64,000 nucleotides of DNA from Paramicrobacterium chengjingii (GTDB taxonomy: Bacteria > Actinomycetota > Actinomycetes > Actinomycetales > Microbacteriaceae). Each line of letters begins with the position of its first letter. Positions within the stretch are counted from its first letter, which is position 1. Positions 8,845 to 17,598 of the stretch are shown here, one piece after another. A program made the position numbers and the translations under genes. Below the pieces are notes generated by a model. That model was not told where the DNA came from. It worked only from the letters and a program-made list of their open reading frames with translations, and did not search any database. Location: positions 62,001 through 126,000 of the forward strand of contig NZ_CP061169.1 in the NCBI RefSeq assembly GCF_011751765.2, written 5' to 3'.

Positions 8845-8885
8845 GCGGTACCGCTGAGACGGCGAAAGGTAGAGCCAGGTCTACC
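8845..8885. promoter_or_regulatory. Candidate response-regulator operator
   Basis: Between the kinase and the ABC transporter lie the perfect palindrome GCGGTACCGC (8845-8854) and the inverted repeat GGTAGA-N6-TCTACC (8868-8885). The latter has the size and geometry of a NarL/LiaR-type site. The position suits control of the divergent transporter, of the two-component genes, or of both. Confidence 0.5.
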
Positions 8886-8941
8886 GAAAGAGTAGAGGCG
8901 GGCCGATCGCGCGCACTGCGCATGCGCGGTGGACTCAAACG

Positions 8942-9679
8942 GTGAACATTCCACGTGTCAGCGCACACAATCTACAGAAATCCTTTCCCGGGGGCCGGAA
9001 GCAGCCTCCGGTACCCGTTCTTCGCGGCATCTCGATCGAGGTGGGTGACGGGGAGATGGTGAGCATTGTCGGCCCGAGTGGCTCGGGCAAGTCGACGCTG
9101 CTGTACTGCCTCTCGGGGCTCGAGCCATACAACTCGGGGTCTGTGCGGGTGGAGGGCCACGAGCTGGGAGAACTGGGTCGCTCCGCGCTGGCGAGCCTGC
9201 GGCGCGACCACGTGGGCTTTGTGTTTCAGTCGTACAACCTCATTCCGTCTCTGAGCGCTCGAGAAAATGTGGCGCTGCCCGCGCGACTCGCACGCCGCGG
9301 AGCTCGTCGCACAGACGTGACCGCAGCGCTCGCCGCCGTAGGGCTGGGCGATCGCGCACGGCATAAGCCGGGACAGTTGTCGGGAGGCCAGCAGCAACGT
9401 GTGGCGATTGCTCGCGCGCTCGCGATGAAGCCGCACATCGTCTTTGCGGACGAGCCGACCGGATCACTTGACACCGCGTCTGGCGATGGCGTGCTGCAGC
9501 GGCTTCGGCGGGTCACCCGTGAGGGCCGCTCGGTTGTGATGGTCACGCACGATCTCGAGGCTGCGGCACGCGCAGACAGGGTGCTTGTGCTGCGCGACGG
9601 TGTGATTCACTCAGAGCTTCGTGAACCGACGCCGGAGCAGGTGCTTGACGCCGTCAGTCTGGCAGGAGCGGCGGCATGA
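8942..9679 (+). CDS. ABC transporter ATP-binding protein (MacB/LolD type)
   Basis: This 245-residue ATPase starts at GTG 8942. It has Walker A GPSGSGKST, the Q-loop in FVFQSYNL, signature LSGGQQQR, Walker B VFADEPTGSLD and the switch histidine MVTHD. The sequence family is the MacB/LolD/BceA group that pairs with FtsX-like permeases. It overlaps the permease gene by 4 nt (ATGA at 9676-9679). With the divergent two-component system this is most likely an antimicrobial-compound efflux or release system. Confidence 0.9.
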   Translation: MNIPRVSAHNLQKSFPGGRKQPPVPVLRGISIEVGDGEMVSIVGPSGSGKSTLLYCLSGLEPYNSGSVRVEGHELGELGRSALASLRRDHVGFVFQSYNLIPSLSARENVALPARLARRGARRTDVTAALAAVGLGDRARHKPGQLSGGQQQRVAIARALAMKPHIVFADEPTGSLDTASGDGVLQRLRRVTREGRSVVMVTHDLEAAARADRVLVLRDGVIHSELREPTPEQVLDAVSLAGAAA

Positions 9680-11016
9680 TTCGCCTCGTCGTGAGTGATC
9701 TGGGTTGGCACGCACGCGAGTGGGTCGGAATTCTCGTGGTGACGATTGCAGCAGGTTTTGTCGGGGCCATCGCCGCTGGGCTCCTGGAAACCGGGGCATC
9801 GAACGGGGGCGATGTGCAGGTGGCCATGATCGGCGGCAGCGGGGTGGTGCTCACCTTCAGCTCAGTGACAGCGCTCATCGTACTCAGCTCAAGCGCCAAT
9901 CTTACTGTCACGTTGCAGCAGCGCAGCTACGCACTGTGGCAGCTTGCGGGCATTCGACCACGGCAGGTCGGCCGCGTTGTTCTGGGCCAGCTGGTCGTCG
10001 TCGGTATTCTCGGCGCGGTGAGCGGCAGCATCCTCGCTCGTGCGCTTTTTCGCTCGGTCTTCGAGTTTGCCTTCGCTGACTGGCAGGGTATGAGCGGGCT
10101 GCCTTTGCACCTCGGCGCCGCGAGCGTGGGCTGTGTGGTTGTCGCCGTTGTCGGCACGATTGTGCTCGGCGGGCTCAGAGGGGTGCGCCGTGCGAGCAGG
10201 GTGGCTCCGATCGAGGCGCTTCGTGAACCTGAACCGCCGTCGGTGAGGCTCACCTGGTTTCGGATGCTGCTGGCTGCTGCGACCGCGACCGGCATTGTGT
10301 GGATGGCACTGGCGATGAACAGCGGCGACTTCGATCTCATTATGAACTCATCGATTTTTGTCACCCCCATGATCGCGGCGCTGATTGCCGCGCTCGGCCC
10401 CGTGCTCTTTTCACTTGTGCTGCGCGCATGGACAGCGTGCGTTCCGAGCAGGGCATCAGCGGCGTGGTATCTCGCACGGCACTCGGCCGCGCACCGTCTG
10501 AGCCGCAGCACCGCCGCGATCAGTCCCCTGATGGTTGCCGTCGCACTCACCGGTGGTCTCTACACCACAGTCGCGGTGCTGAAGCAATCGTTCATCGAGA
10601 GAACCGGTGACGCGTCGGGCTTCGGCATTGAGTTCGCGAGCGTTGTGCTGATGCTCGGTGGGCCGCTTCTGCTCTCGGGCATTGCGGCGGCGGCCACAGT
10701 CTTCATCTCGAGCCACGCCCGAGAACGAGAGTTTGCCCTTGTGCAGGCCGCAGGGTCGACGCGACGCACAATCGTCTGGATGTCCGTTTTCGAAGCGGTG
10801 ATCTATGCGATCACGGCGACGATTCTGGGGCTCGTCGCCATTGTCTCCGGCGGCATCATCACGGTGTTGGCACTTGAGCTGAACACGCTGCCGATCTCAT
10901 TCGCGAGTGTGAGCCTTGTGGCAGCAGGAGGCCTCGCCCTGTTGCTTGTTGCGACGCTGGTGCCAACGCTCGCCGCGTTGCGCACCGAGATTCCACGAAC
11001 GCTCGCTGTCGAGTGA
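9676..11016 (+). CDS. FtsX-like ABC transporter permease
   Basis: This 446-residue permease has an FtsX/MacB-type arrangement: an N-terminal helix, a block of hydrophobic segments up to about residue 170, a soluble stretch, and a second block to the C-terminus. It is coupled to its ATPase by an ATGA overlap. BceB proteins (about 650 residues, with a large extracellular loop) are longer, so this is a smaller subtype. It ends 24 bp before the convergent MFS gene. Confidence 0.85.
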   Translation: MIRLVVSDLGWHAREWVGILVVTIAAGFVGAIAAGLLETGASNGGDVQVAMIGGSGVVLTFSSVTALIVLSSSANLTVTLQQRSYALWQLAGIRPRQVGRVVLGQLVVVGILGAVSGSILARALFRSVFEFAFADWQGMSGLPLHLGAASVGCVVVAVVGTIVLGGLRGVRRASRVAPIEALREPEPPSVRLTWFRMLLAAATATGIVWMALAMNSGDFDLIMNSSIFVTPMIAALIAALGPVLFSLVLRAWTACVPSRASAAWYLARHSAAHRLSRSTAAISPLMVAVALTGGLYTTVAVLKQSFIERTGDASGFGIEFASVVLMLGGPLLLSGIAAAATVFISSHAREREFALVQAAGSTRRTIVWMSVFEAVIYAITATILGLVAIVSGGIITVLALELNTLPISFASVSLVAAGGLALLLVATLVPTLAALRTEIPRTLAVE

Positions 11017-11040
11017 CGCGGCTGTGGCTGCCGTACGTGA

Positions 11041-12516
11041 TCAGTGCGTGGGCGCGGTCCGCGGCTCGGGAGCTTCGGCGACAGCATCCGTCTGATTTTT
11101 CTGCCTGCGGATGCAGAGAGTGATGCCCGCGCCGGCGAGAGCGGCCAGCGCTCCGATCGCGAAGCACGTCGTGAACGCCGATTCGGCAGGAACCGACGTC
11201 TCACCAACGGGCACTGTCTGGCTTGTGAGCACGATTGCCATCACAGCGCCGGCAACTGTCGTGCCCATCGAGCGCATGAGAGAGTTGACGCCCACCGCTG
11301 CGCCCGCTTCGTCGCGTGGTGAGTTCTGCATCACCAGAGTCGGCATTGCTGCATAGCCGATTCCCACACCGGCCGAAGCGATGCACGTTGCGATCATCAG
11401 CTGCCAGGGCGCCGCAGTGAGGAAGAACGCGAAGACGTACCCGCCGGCAAGTACTGTTGCGCCGATGGCGAGGGTGCTGCGGCCGCCGAGGCGAGTGAGC
11501 AGGCGACTCGAAATGGGAGTGAACGCCAGCATCATCACGCCGCCCGGAGCCATCCAGAGCCCGGCTTCCAGCATGGTCTGCCCCAGCCCGTAGTCGATGC
11601 TCGCGGGCATCTCAAGCAGCTGCGGCACAACGATCGACTGGGCCATCATGCCGAACCCGATCAGAAGCGCCGCAAGGTTTGTGAGCAGAACGGGGCGCCT
11701 CGCGGTCGCCCGCAGGTCGACGAGTGGATCTTTGTGCCGCAACTCATACAGGCCCCAGCCAATCAAAACGACGACGCCGCCACTGATGGCGATGAGAGTT
11801 TCCAACGATGACCAGCCCCACTCGTTGCCCTTCGATACGCCAACGAGCACGGAGACAACGCCGGCGGCGAGTCCAAGCGCCCCGACGACGTCAAGGCGTG
11901 CCGTGCGTTTTGGTGCACGGTAGGGAAGTAGCGTTGCAGAGAGAACGGTGACGATTACCGCGAGCACGCTCGAAAGAGCGAAGAGCGCCTGCCAGTTGAA
12001 CTCCTCGGCGATCCACGCGGCGATCGGGAGGCCGAGCGCGCCTCCGACGCCGAGGGTTGCGCTGATTCCGGCGACAGCCGAGTTCTTCATCTTTGTCGGC
12101 ACGAGCTCACCGACGTAGCTGATTGCGACGGGGATGTAGCCCATGGCGATGCCCTGCAGGACGCGGCCGATGAGCACCGGAAGCAGCGTTGTGGAGAGCG
12201 CGCAAATGAGCGAGCCGACGAGAAGAATGATGGCGGATACGACGAGCACGGGCTTCTTGCCCTTGATGTCGGCGATTCTTCCTGCGACGGGCATGGCAAC
12301 GGCACCGCCGAGCAGTGTGGCCGTCACAACCCACGACGCGTTGCCCGGTGACGTCGAAAGAATTTCGGGGAGCACCGGCTGAATGGGAATGACCAGAGAT
12401 TGCATGAGCGCGGCGCAGAGGCTCGCGAAGCCGAGCACCGCGACGGCGGCGAAGGGATGCTTCGCCGCCGGCTCTGGACTGAGCGCAGGAGGGGAGGAGG
12501 GGGATGCTGTCGTCAC
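11041..12516 (-). CDS. MFS drug efflux transporter (EmrB/DHA2-like)
   Basis: This multidrug efflux pump of about 491 residues has 12-14 hydrophobic segments and the MFS motif in GRIADIKGKKPVLV. The open frame extends to a TTG at 12564, but that TTG lies inside the operator region. I prefer the GTG at 12514-12516, which follows an AAAGGA sequence about 14 nt upstream. The product then begins MTTASPSSPPALSP. It is divergent from a MarR regulator, and palindromes in the gap suggest repression by it. The drug is unknown. Confidence 0.87.
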   Translation of the reverse strand: MTTASPSSPPALSPEPAAKHPFAAVAVLGFASLCAALMQSLVIPIQPVLPEILSTSPGNASWVVTATLLGGAVAMPVAGRIADIKGKKPVLVVSAIILLVGSLICALSTTLLPVLIGRVLQGIAMGYIPVAISYVGELVPTKMKNSAVAGISATLGVGGALGLPIAAWIAEEFNWQALFALSSVLAVIVTVLSATLLPYRAPKRTARLDVVGALGLAAGVVSVLVGVSKGNEWGWSSLETLIAISGGVVVLIGWGLYELRHKDPLVDLRATARRPVLLTNLAALLIGFGMMAQSIVVPQLLEMPASIDYGLGQTMLEAGLWMAPGGVMMLAFTPISSRLLTRLGGRSTLAIGATVLAGGYVFAFFLTAAPWQLMIATCIASAGVGIGYAAMPTLVMQNSPRDEAGAAVGVNSLMRSMGTTVAGAVMAIVLTSQTVPVGETSVPAESAFTTCFAIGALAALAGAGITLCIRRQKNQTDAVAEAPEPRTAPTH

Positions 12517-12548
12517 AGGCTGTGCCGGATTCCTTTGTGTGTGTACGT

Positions 12549-12579
12549 TACATATCGACGTCAATATGTAGAATACATA
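12549..12579. promoter_or_regulatory. MarR operator pair
   Basis: Two overlapping dyads lie between the MFS and marR genes: TACATAT-N8-ATATGTA (12549-12570) and TATGTA-GAA-TACATA (12565-12579). They share the central ATATGTA. This is a good candidate for dual-site autorepression by the MarR protein encoded downstream. Confidence 0.65.
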
Positions 12580-12620
12580 CTGTTTCGTAATTCGACAAAA
12601 TCGAACCGTGCGGAGGAATG

Positions 12621-13106
12621 ATGGCGAGCGACGTGACCCGAGGGGATCGCGCGAGTGGTGCGCGGCGTCTTGCTGGAATTCTGACGAGACTTGACCTTCA
12701 TCGTCGCCACCAAGAACATCAGGCCGAACTTGGTGTCGCCGACCTGCGCATTCTCTGGATGTTCACCGATCGCAAGCCGCGTACGCTTGCCGACATTGCG
12801 TCGGCACTTCGGCTTGAACAGTCAACAGTCAATCGGCAGGTGAACGCTGCGTTCGCTGATGGTCTGCTGACGCGCGAACGGTCGTCGGCGGGCGCGGCTT
12901 ACGAGTTTTCGCCGACCTCCGAGGGGCTTGCGGCGTTCGAGCGCGACGTCACCGCGAGCCTCGGCGCGTACGAATCAGCACTCGCAGCACTCGGCGATGC
13001 CGAAGCATCCCAGTTTCTCGACCTGATGCAGAGATTTCTCGACGAATACGGCGCGGTCGTGGCGAGCACCGGTGCCAGTGCCTGCCACGACCGCGGATCA
13101 CAGTAG
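12621..13106 (+). CDS. MarR family transcriptional regulator
   Basis: This regulator of about 161 residues has a winged helix between residues 40 and 105 (DLRILWMFTDRKPRTLADIASALRL, recognition helix EQSTVNRQVNAA, wing around RERSSAGAAY). Tandem ATGs occur at 12618 and 12621. The GGAGG at 12612-12616 is better spaced for 12621. It probably represses the divergent MFS pump and itself through the dyads upstream. Its stop lies only 7 bp from the convergent tricorn gene. Confidence 0.88.
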   Translation: MASDVTRGDRASGARRLAGILTRLDLHRRHQEHQAELGVADLRILWMFTDRKPRTLADIASALRLEQSTVNRQVNAAFADGLLTRERSSAGAAYEFSPTSEGLAAFERDVTASLGAYESALAALGDAEASQFLDLMQRFLDEYGAVVASTGASACHDRGSQ

Positions 13107-13113
13107 CGCGGGG

Positions 13114-16100
13114 TCAGCGCCTCACCCTCGGTTCGGGAAGCGGAGGCGCCGTCGCGGCCGGCGTGCGCTCAAGACGCGTCAGAGCCTCGTCGATTGCGCG
13201 GTCAAGCTGTGGGTCGTCTGCCTCGAACAGCTGCGACGGAGTGTGCACCACCTCGATGTCGGGATCGACGCCATGGTTCTCGACGCTCCAATCCTTTCCC
13301 TCCAGCCAGGTTGCGTAGCGCGGCTGCGTGATGCCGGTGCCGTCGACCAGCTCGAAACGGCCGTCGATGCCGACGACGCCACCCCACGTGCGCACGCCGA
13401 TGACCGGGCCGACGCCAAGGGCCTGCGCCCGAGCGTTGACGATGTCGCCGTCGGAACCGGAATTCTCGTTTGCGACAAGCACCACGGGGCCGCGCGGTGC
13501 CCGGTCTGGATCAGGAATCGGCTTTGCATACTGCCTCGCCCACGCCCATCCAACGACGCGGGACGCAAGTCTCTCGATAACGAGCTGGCTGGTGTGTCCA
13601 CCGCGGTTGTACCGCACGTCGGCGATCACCGCCTCGGCCTCGGTCGCGACGCGCAAATCGCGATTCAGCTGTGCCCAGCCGCTGCTCACCATGTCGGGAA
13701 CGTGAAGATACCCGATTCGACCTCCGCTTCGCTCTGCGACGTAATCACGGCGCGACCGCACCCAGTCCTGGTAGCGCAGAGTCTCTTCATCACCGAGAGG
13801 AATGACAACGACGCGGCGATCGTCACCGCCCGGCCTGCGGAGCGTGAGCTCAACGGGCTTGTCTGCCGCGCCGATCAGATGGGCTGCAGGTCCCACCACC
13901 GGGTCGACCGCTGCGCCGTTCACGGCGACAATGATGTCGCCCTCGCGAGCTCCGACGCCCGCCTGTCGCAACGGTGAGCGCGCGGCGGGCTCACTCGACT
14001 CGCCAGGCAGGATGCGGTCAATGCACCAGCCTTCCGCCGCGGCAGAGAGGTCCGCGCCGAGGAACCCGAGTTTGCGAGATGCATCGCCCAGTGGGTTCGT
14101 TGGTGTGACGTATGCGTGGGAGGTGTTGAGCTCGCCGACGGTCTCCCACAGCACATCGACGAGATCGTCATGGGTGCGCACGGCATCGACCACCGAGCGC
14201 CAGCGCTCTGTGACAGCATCCCAATCGACGCCGTTCATGTCTTCACGCCAATAGTGATCACGCATGATGCGGGAGTTCTCGTCGAACATCTGCCGCCACT
14301 CGGCGCTCGTGTCGAGCTGAAAACGCAGGCGACTCATATCGACGGAGATGCGAGCGCTGTCGTCGTCATCAGTCTTGCGCGTGGCGGGCAGCACTGTGAC
14401 GTCGTCTTTGTGCTGCACGACGATGCGCTCGCCGTCGCCCGAAACGGCAAAATGGTCAGCCTCGTCGGCAACGGTGATGAGCGTGCGGTCGGGGAATGAC
14501 CAGCGCTCCACCCGATCAGGAGTCTTGTCGCCCGCGACGCCGGCGCGCCGGGACCCGAGCTCGCCCTGCTCGTCAGAGGCAACGCGAATCCAGAGCACAC
14601 CGTCTTTCGCCGCCACCACATCGCGGTAGTCAGCAGAGGGCACGGGAAACGGCGTAATGCGCTCTTCTGCACCCTCGGCATCGAGATCGGGGCATGTGAG
14701 TGCGGCAGCATCCTTCGCCTCTGGGTTGCTAGCCTCGGGGCCGCCCGCCGAGAGATGCCACCCTTCGGAGCTCGGCCCGAAGGGGGCGGGCTCTGTCGCC
14801 GAGAGGGGAATGAGCCACGGTCGTGTGGCCCCCGAGAACGCGAGGTCGAATGCGTGCTGGTTGTAATGCGGGTCGAACGTGCGGTCGGAGAGAAACACGA
14901 TGTGCTTACCGTCGCGCGTGAACGCGGGGGAGTGGTCATGGTACTTGCCGGTTGTCAGCGCGGCCGAATCGTTGTTCGTCGTGGTGTCGAGCACGCGGAT
15001 CTGATGCAGTTCCGACTCGCCGGCGGTCGGCTGCGACCACGCGAGATAGCGTCCGTCGGGAGAGAACGTCGGCGAGAGCGCCTCCCCGGCCAGCGATCTT
15101 CCCACGTCGCGCGCGGTGCCTTTCTCGACATCAATCAGGCGCACGGCGCCGTCGTGCGAGATTGCGGCAAGCCGCGTGCCTTCGGGATCTGCGGCAAGAT
15201 GCAGCACTCGACCGAGAGTCCCCGTGAGCAGTCGCCTGCCCTCGGCAGACGCATCGGCGCGTCGTACCTCGATCGCGTCTTCGCCGTCGGCATCCGTCAC
15301 GTACGCGACGGAACCCGTCTTTCCGAGCACGACGGGCTCGCGCGTTCTGACGCCGGATGCCGCAGCGATGGCGCGCGCCGGACCTTCACGGTGCGCGAGC
15401 CAGAAGGTCTTGCCGCGCCAGCAGACGAGGCTCGCGTCGCCACCGTGATCGGGGCTCAGCGCCGTGACGTTCTTCTTTGGGTCAAGACTCACGGGCCCCG
15501 ATCCGGTTCCAGGCAGCCGCACCTCGACGGTGCGCGGCTCGGCGTCGATGTCATCGAGCATCCGAATCTGCCCTCGACTGTGCCAGATGACGCGCGTGCC
15601 GTCCGTTGCGGCGTCGCGCACGTAGCCGTCATCTTCGGTCTGGAAGGTCAGCTGGCGGGGTTCGCCGTCGCCCGGAGCATCCCAGACCCACAGGTTTGCC
15701 TGCTCGTGTGCGCGGTCCGGGAACCGCGCGGCGCGATCAGAGACAAAGAGCAGCTTGTCGTCCACCCACATCGGGTCGACGAGTCCTGCGTGCTCGTCGG
15801 GGAGCAGCTGAGTCCACGAGCCGGTGCCGCTGGCATCAAACCACAGCCGCGGAGCGGTGCCGCCACGGTAGCGCTTCCACCACGCCGGCGGGCGACTGCC
15901 TGGGGTGCTGAGGGCGAGCGCGCCGTCTGAGCGGATAGCAAGACCGGATGCGGTTCCGTAGCGCAGCCGCTCGAAGCTGCCGTCAAGCGACACTGCCTTC
16001 ACGACGGCGTGGCGCATGTTTGCCTCGCCCGCGTTCGAGGCGACGAGGATGCTGTCGTTCGACGCCCACCCGAGAACAGTCGTCACGCTGCCACCCCACC

Positions 16101-16350
16101 AGGTGAGGCGTCGCACGGCACCCGTCGTGACGTCAGCGAGCATGAGCTCGGGGTGGCCGTCTCGGTGTGAGACGAAGGCGACGTGTGTGGCGTCGGGTGA
16201 GAGTCGGGGCTGACGCACGGGAGCGTGGTCGGCTGTCAGTCGCCACGCTCTGCCGCCGTCGGAGCCGACGAGCCAGACGTCGTCGTCTGCGACGAAGGCG
16301 ATGAGGTCGTTCGAAATGTGTGGATAGCGAAGGTACGTCATTGTGCTCAC
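13114..16350 (-). CDS. Tricorn protease homologue (S41 family)
   Basis: This 1078-residue cytosolic peptidase matches the archaeal tricorn core in length (about 1070). The N-terminal half forms WD/TolB-like beta-propeller repeats (for example LSPDATHVAF, FSPDGRYLAW). Next come the C1, PDZ and C2 domains. The catalytic tetrad is visible at almost the same positions as in Thermoplasma: Ser744-His745 in NTSHAYV, nucleophile Ser966 in NSGSDGD, and Glu1024 in ENHGVDPD. It starts at GTG 16350 (an in-frame ATG lies three codons later). It degrades oligopeptides. A proline iminopeptidase, the type of enzyme that partners tricorn as factor F1, lies 1.2 kb away. Confidence 0.93.
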   Translation of the reverse strand: MSTMTYLRYPHISNDLIAFVADDDVWLVGSDGGRAWRLTADHAPVRQPRLSPDATHVAFVSHRDGHPELMLADVTTGAVRRLTWWGGSVTTVLGWASNDSILVASNAGEANMRHAVVKAVSLDGSFERLRYGTASGLAIRSDGALALSTPGSRPPAWWKRYRGGTAPRLWFDASGTGSWTQLLPDEHAGLVDPMWVDDKLLFVSDRAARFPDRAHEQANLWVWDAPGDGEPRQLTFQTEDDGYVRDAATDGTRVIWHSRGQIRMLDDIDAEPRTVEVRLPGTGSGPVSLDPKKNVTALSPDHGGDASLVCWRGKTFWLAHREGPARAIAAASGVRTREPVVLGKTGSVAYVTDADGEDAIEVRRADASAEGRRLLTGTLGRVLHLAADPEGTRLAAISHDGAVRLIDVEKGTARDVGRSLAGEALSPTFSPDGRYLAWSQPTAGESELHQIRVLDTTTNNDSAALTTGKYHDHSPAFTRDGKHIVFLSDRTFDPHYNQHAFDLAFSGATRPWLIPLSATEPAPFGPSSEGWHLSAGGPEASNPEAKDAAALTCPDLDAEGAEERITPFPVPSADYRDVVAAKDGVLWIRVASDEQGELGSRRAGVAGDKTPDRVERWSFPDRTLITVADEADHFAVSGDGERIVVQHKDDVTVLPATRKTDDDDSARISVDMSRLRFQLDTSAEWRQMFDENSRIMRDHYWREDMNGVDWDAVTERWRSVVDAVRTHDDLVDVLWETVGELNTSHAYVTPTNPLGDASRKLGFLGADLSAAAEGWCIDRILPGESSEPAARSPLRQAGVGAREGDIIVAVNGAAVDPVVGPAAHLIGAADKPVELTLRRPGGDDRRVVVIPLGDEETLRYQDWVRSRRDYVAERSGGRIGYLHVPDMVSSGWAQLNRDLRVATEAEAVIADVRYNRGGHTSQLVIERLASRVVGWAWARQYAKPIPDPDRAPRGPVVLVANENSGSDGDIVNARAQALGVGPVIGVRTWGGVVGIDGRFELVDGTGITQPRYATWLEGKDWSVENHGVDPDIEVVHTPSQLFEADDPQLDRAIDEALTRLERTPAATAPPLPEPRVRR

Positions 16351-16525
16351 CCGCCACAGCCTACGTCGCCAGCTCTATCAACGTGCAGCAATTTCGGAGA
16401 AATGAGGTGCCCTAGCGACTGGCTCAGCGGCAACATGCGGAACCGACTAATCGATGGTCGGAGGTCTCTGAAATTGTGCACGGATGCCCGGCGTACGCTG
16501 AGAAGACGACGAATGAGGAGAACAC

Positions 16526-17548
16526 ATGCGCGGAGTGATTATGCACGGCCCAGGCGACGTGCGCGTCGAGGAGCGCGAGAAGCCCACGATCACGGTGCCG
16601 ACAGACGCCGTCATCAAGATTGCGGCGACATGCGTGTGCGGCTCGGACCTGTGGCCGTACCGTGGCATCGACACCTCAGACAAGCCGATGCCGATGGGGC
16701 ACGAGTACGTGGGAGTGGTCGAAACGGTGGGGAGCGCCGTCACAACGGTGAAGCCCGGAGACTTCGTCGTCGGCTCGTTCATGGCAAGCGACAACACCTG
16801 CGAGATCTGCGCCGCCGGCTACCAGAGCCGTTGTGTGCACGTTGTGCCGATGGGCGGGATCGGCACACAGGCGGAATACGCGCGCATTCCGCTGGCCGAC
16901 GGCACGCTCGTCGCGACGTCGCGCCAGCCCACGGCCGCCGAGATTCCCGGGCTGCTCGCGGCATCCGATGTTCTGGGCACCGGCTGGTTTGCTGCCGTCG
17001 CAGCGGAGGCAGGGCCGGGCAAGACCGTGGTTGTCGTCGGTGACGGCGCTGTCGGGTTGCTCGGCGTGCTCGCGGCACGTCGCCTGGGCGCGGAGCGCGT
17101 CATCGCCATGAGCAGGCATGCCGACCGTCAGGAGTTGGCGCGAAAGTTCGGTGCGACAGACATCGTTGACGAGCGAGGGGATGCCGGCGCTCGCCGGATT
17201 CGCGAGCTGACGGACGGACTCGGTGCGCACTCGACAATCGAGGCGGTGGGAACGCAGGAGTCGATGATGCAGGCGATCCGCTCTACGCGCGCCGGTGGCC
17301 ACGTGGGCTTTGTCGGAGTGTCGCACGGTGTGGAGCTGCCCGGGCACAAGCTCTTTTTCTCTGCCGTGCACCTGCATGGCGGGCCGGCGCCGGTGCGGCG
17401 GTTTCTGCCCGAGCTCATCGAGCTGGTCATGAGCGGCGCCATCACTCCGGGAGACGTGTTCGACATGACACTGCCGCTCAACCGTGCTGCCGAGGGCTAT
17501 GCGGCTATGGACGAGCGGCGTGCGACGAAGGTTCTGCTGACCGTGTGA
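16526..17548 (+). CDS. Zinc-dependent alcohol dehydrogenase (MDR family)
   Basis: This 340-residue medium-chain dehydrogenase has catalytic zinc ligands in CVCGSDLWPY and MGHEYVG. A structural-zinc loop DNTCEICAAGYQSRC shows three rather than four cysteines, which occurs in some members of this group. The NAD(P) motif is VVGDGAVGLLG. A GAGGAG ribosome binding site precedes the ATG. It is divergent from the tricorn gene and 50 bp upstream of the iminopeptidase on the same strand. The substrate is unknown; members of this group are often annotated as NADPH-dependent aldehyde or quinone reductases. Confidence 0.88.
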   Translation: MRGVIMHGPGDVRVEEREKPTITVPTDAVIKIAATCVCGSDLWPYRGIDTSDKPMPMGHEYVGVVETVGSAVTTVKPGDFVVGSFMASDNTCEICAAGYQSRCVHVVPMGGIGTQAEYARIPLADGTLVATSRQPTAAEIPGLLAASDVLGTGWFAAVAAEAGPGKTVVVVGDGAVGLLGVLAARRLGAERVIAMSRHADRQELARKFGATDIVDERGDAGARRIRELTDGLGAHSTIEAVGTQESMMQAIRSTRAGGHVGFVGVSHGVELPGHKLFFSAVHLHGGPAPVRRFLPELIELVMSGAITPGDVFDMTLPLNRAAEGYAAMDERRATKVLLTV

Positions 17549-17598
17549 CGTCGCGCCGCTCGCCCCGTGCCGACCGCGCCGCCGCGTAGGCTTGTAGC

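Noticed and set aside
7510..8895. 461-codon open frame on the plus strand opposite the histidine kinase
   Set aside because: The minus strand encodes a kinase with all motifs. The plus-strand translation is Arg/Glu/Gln-rich, lacks family resemblance, and is a GC-frame shadow.
14755..15930. 391-codon plus-strand frame inside the tricorn gene
   Set aside because: It is antisense to conserved tricorn sequence and has no domain of its own.
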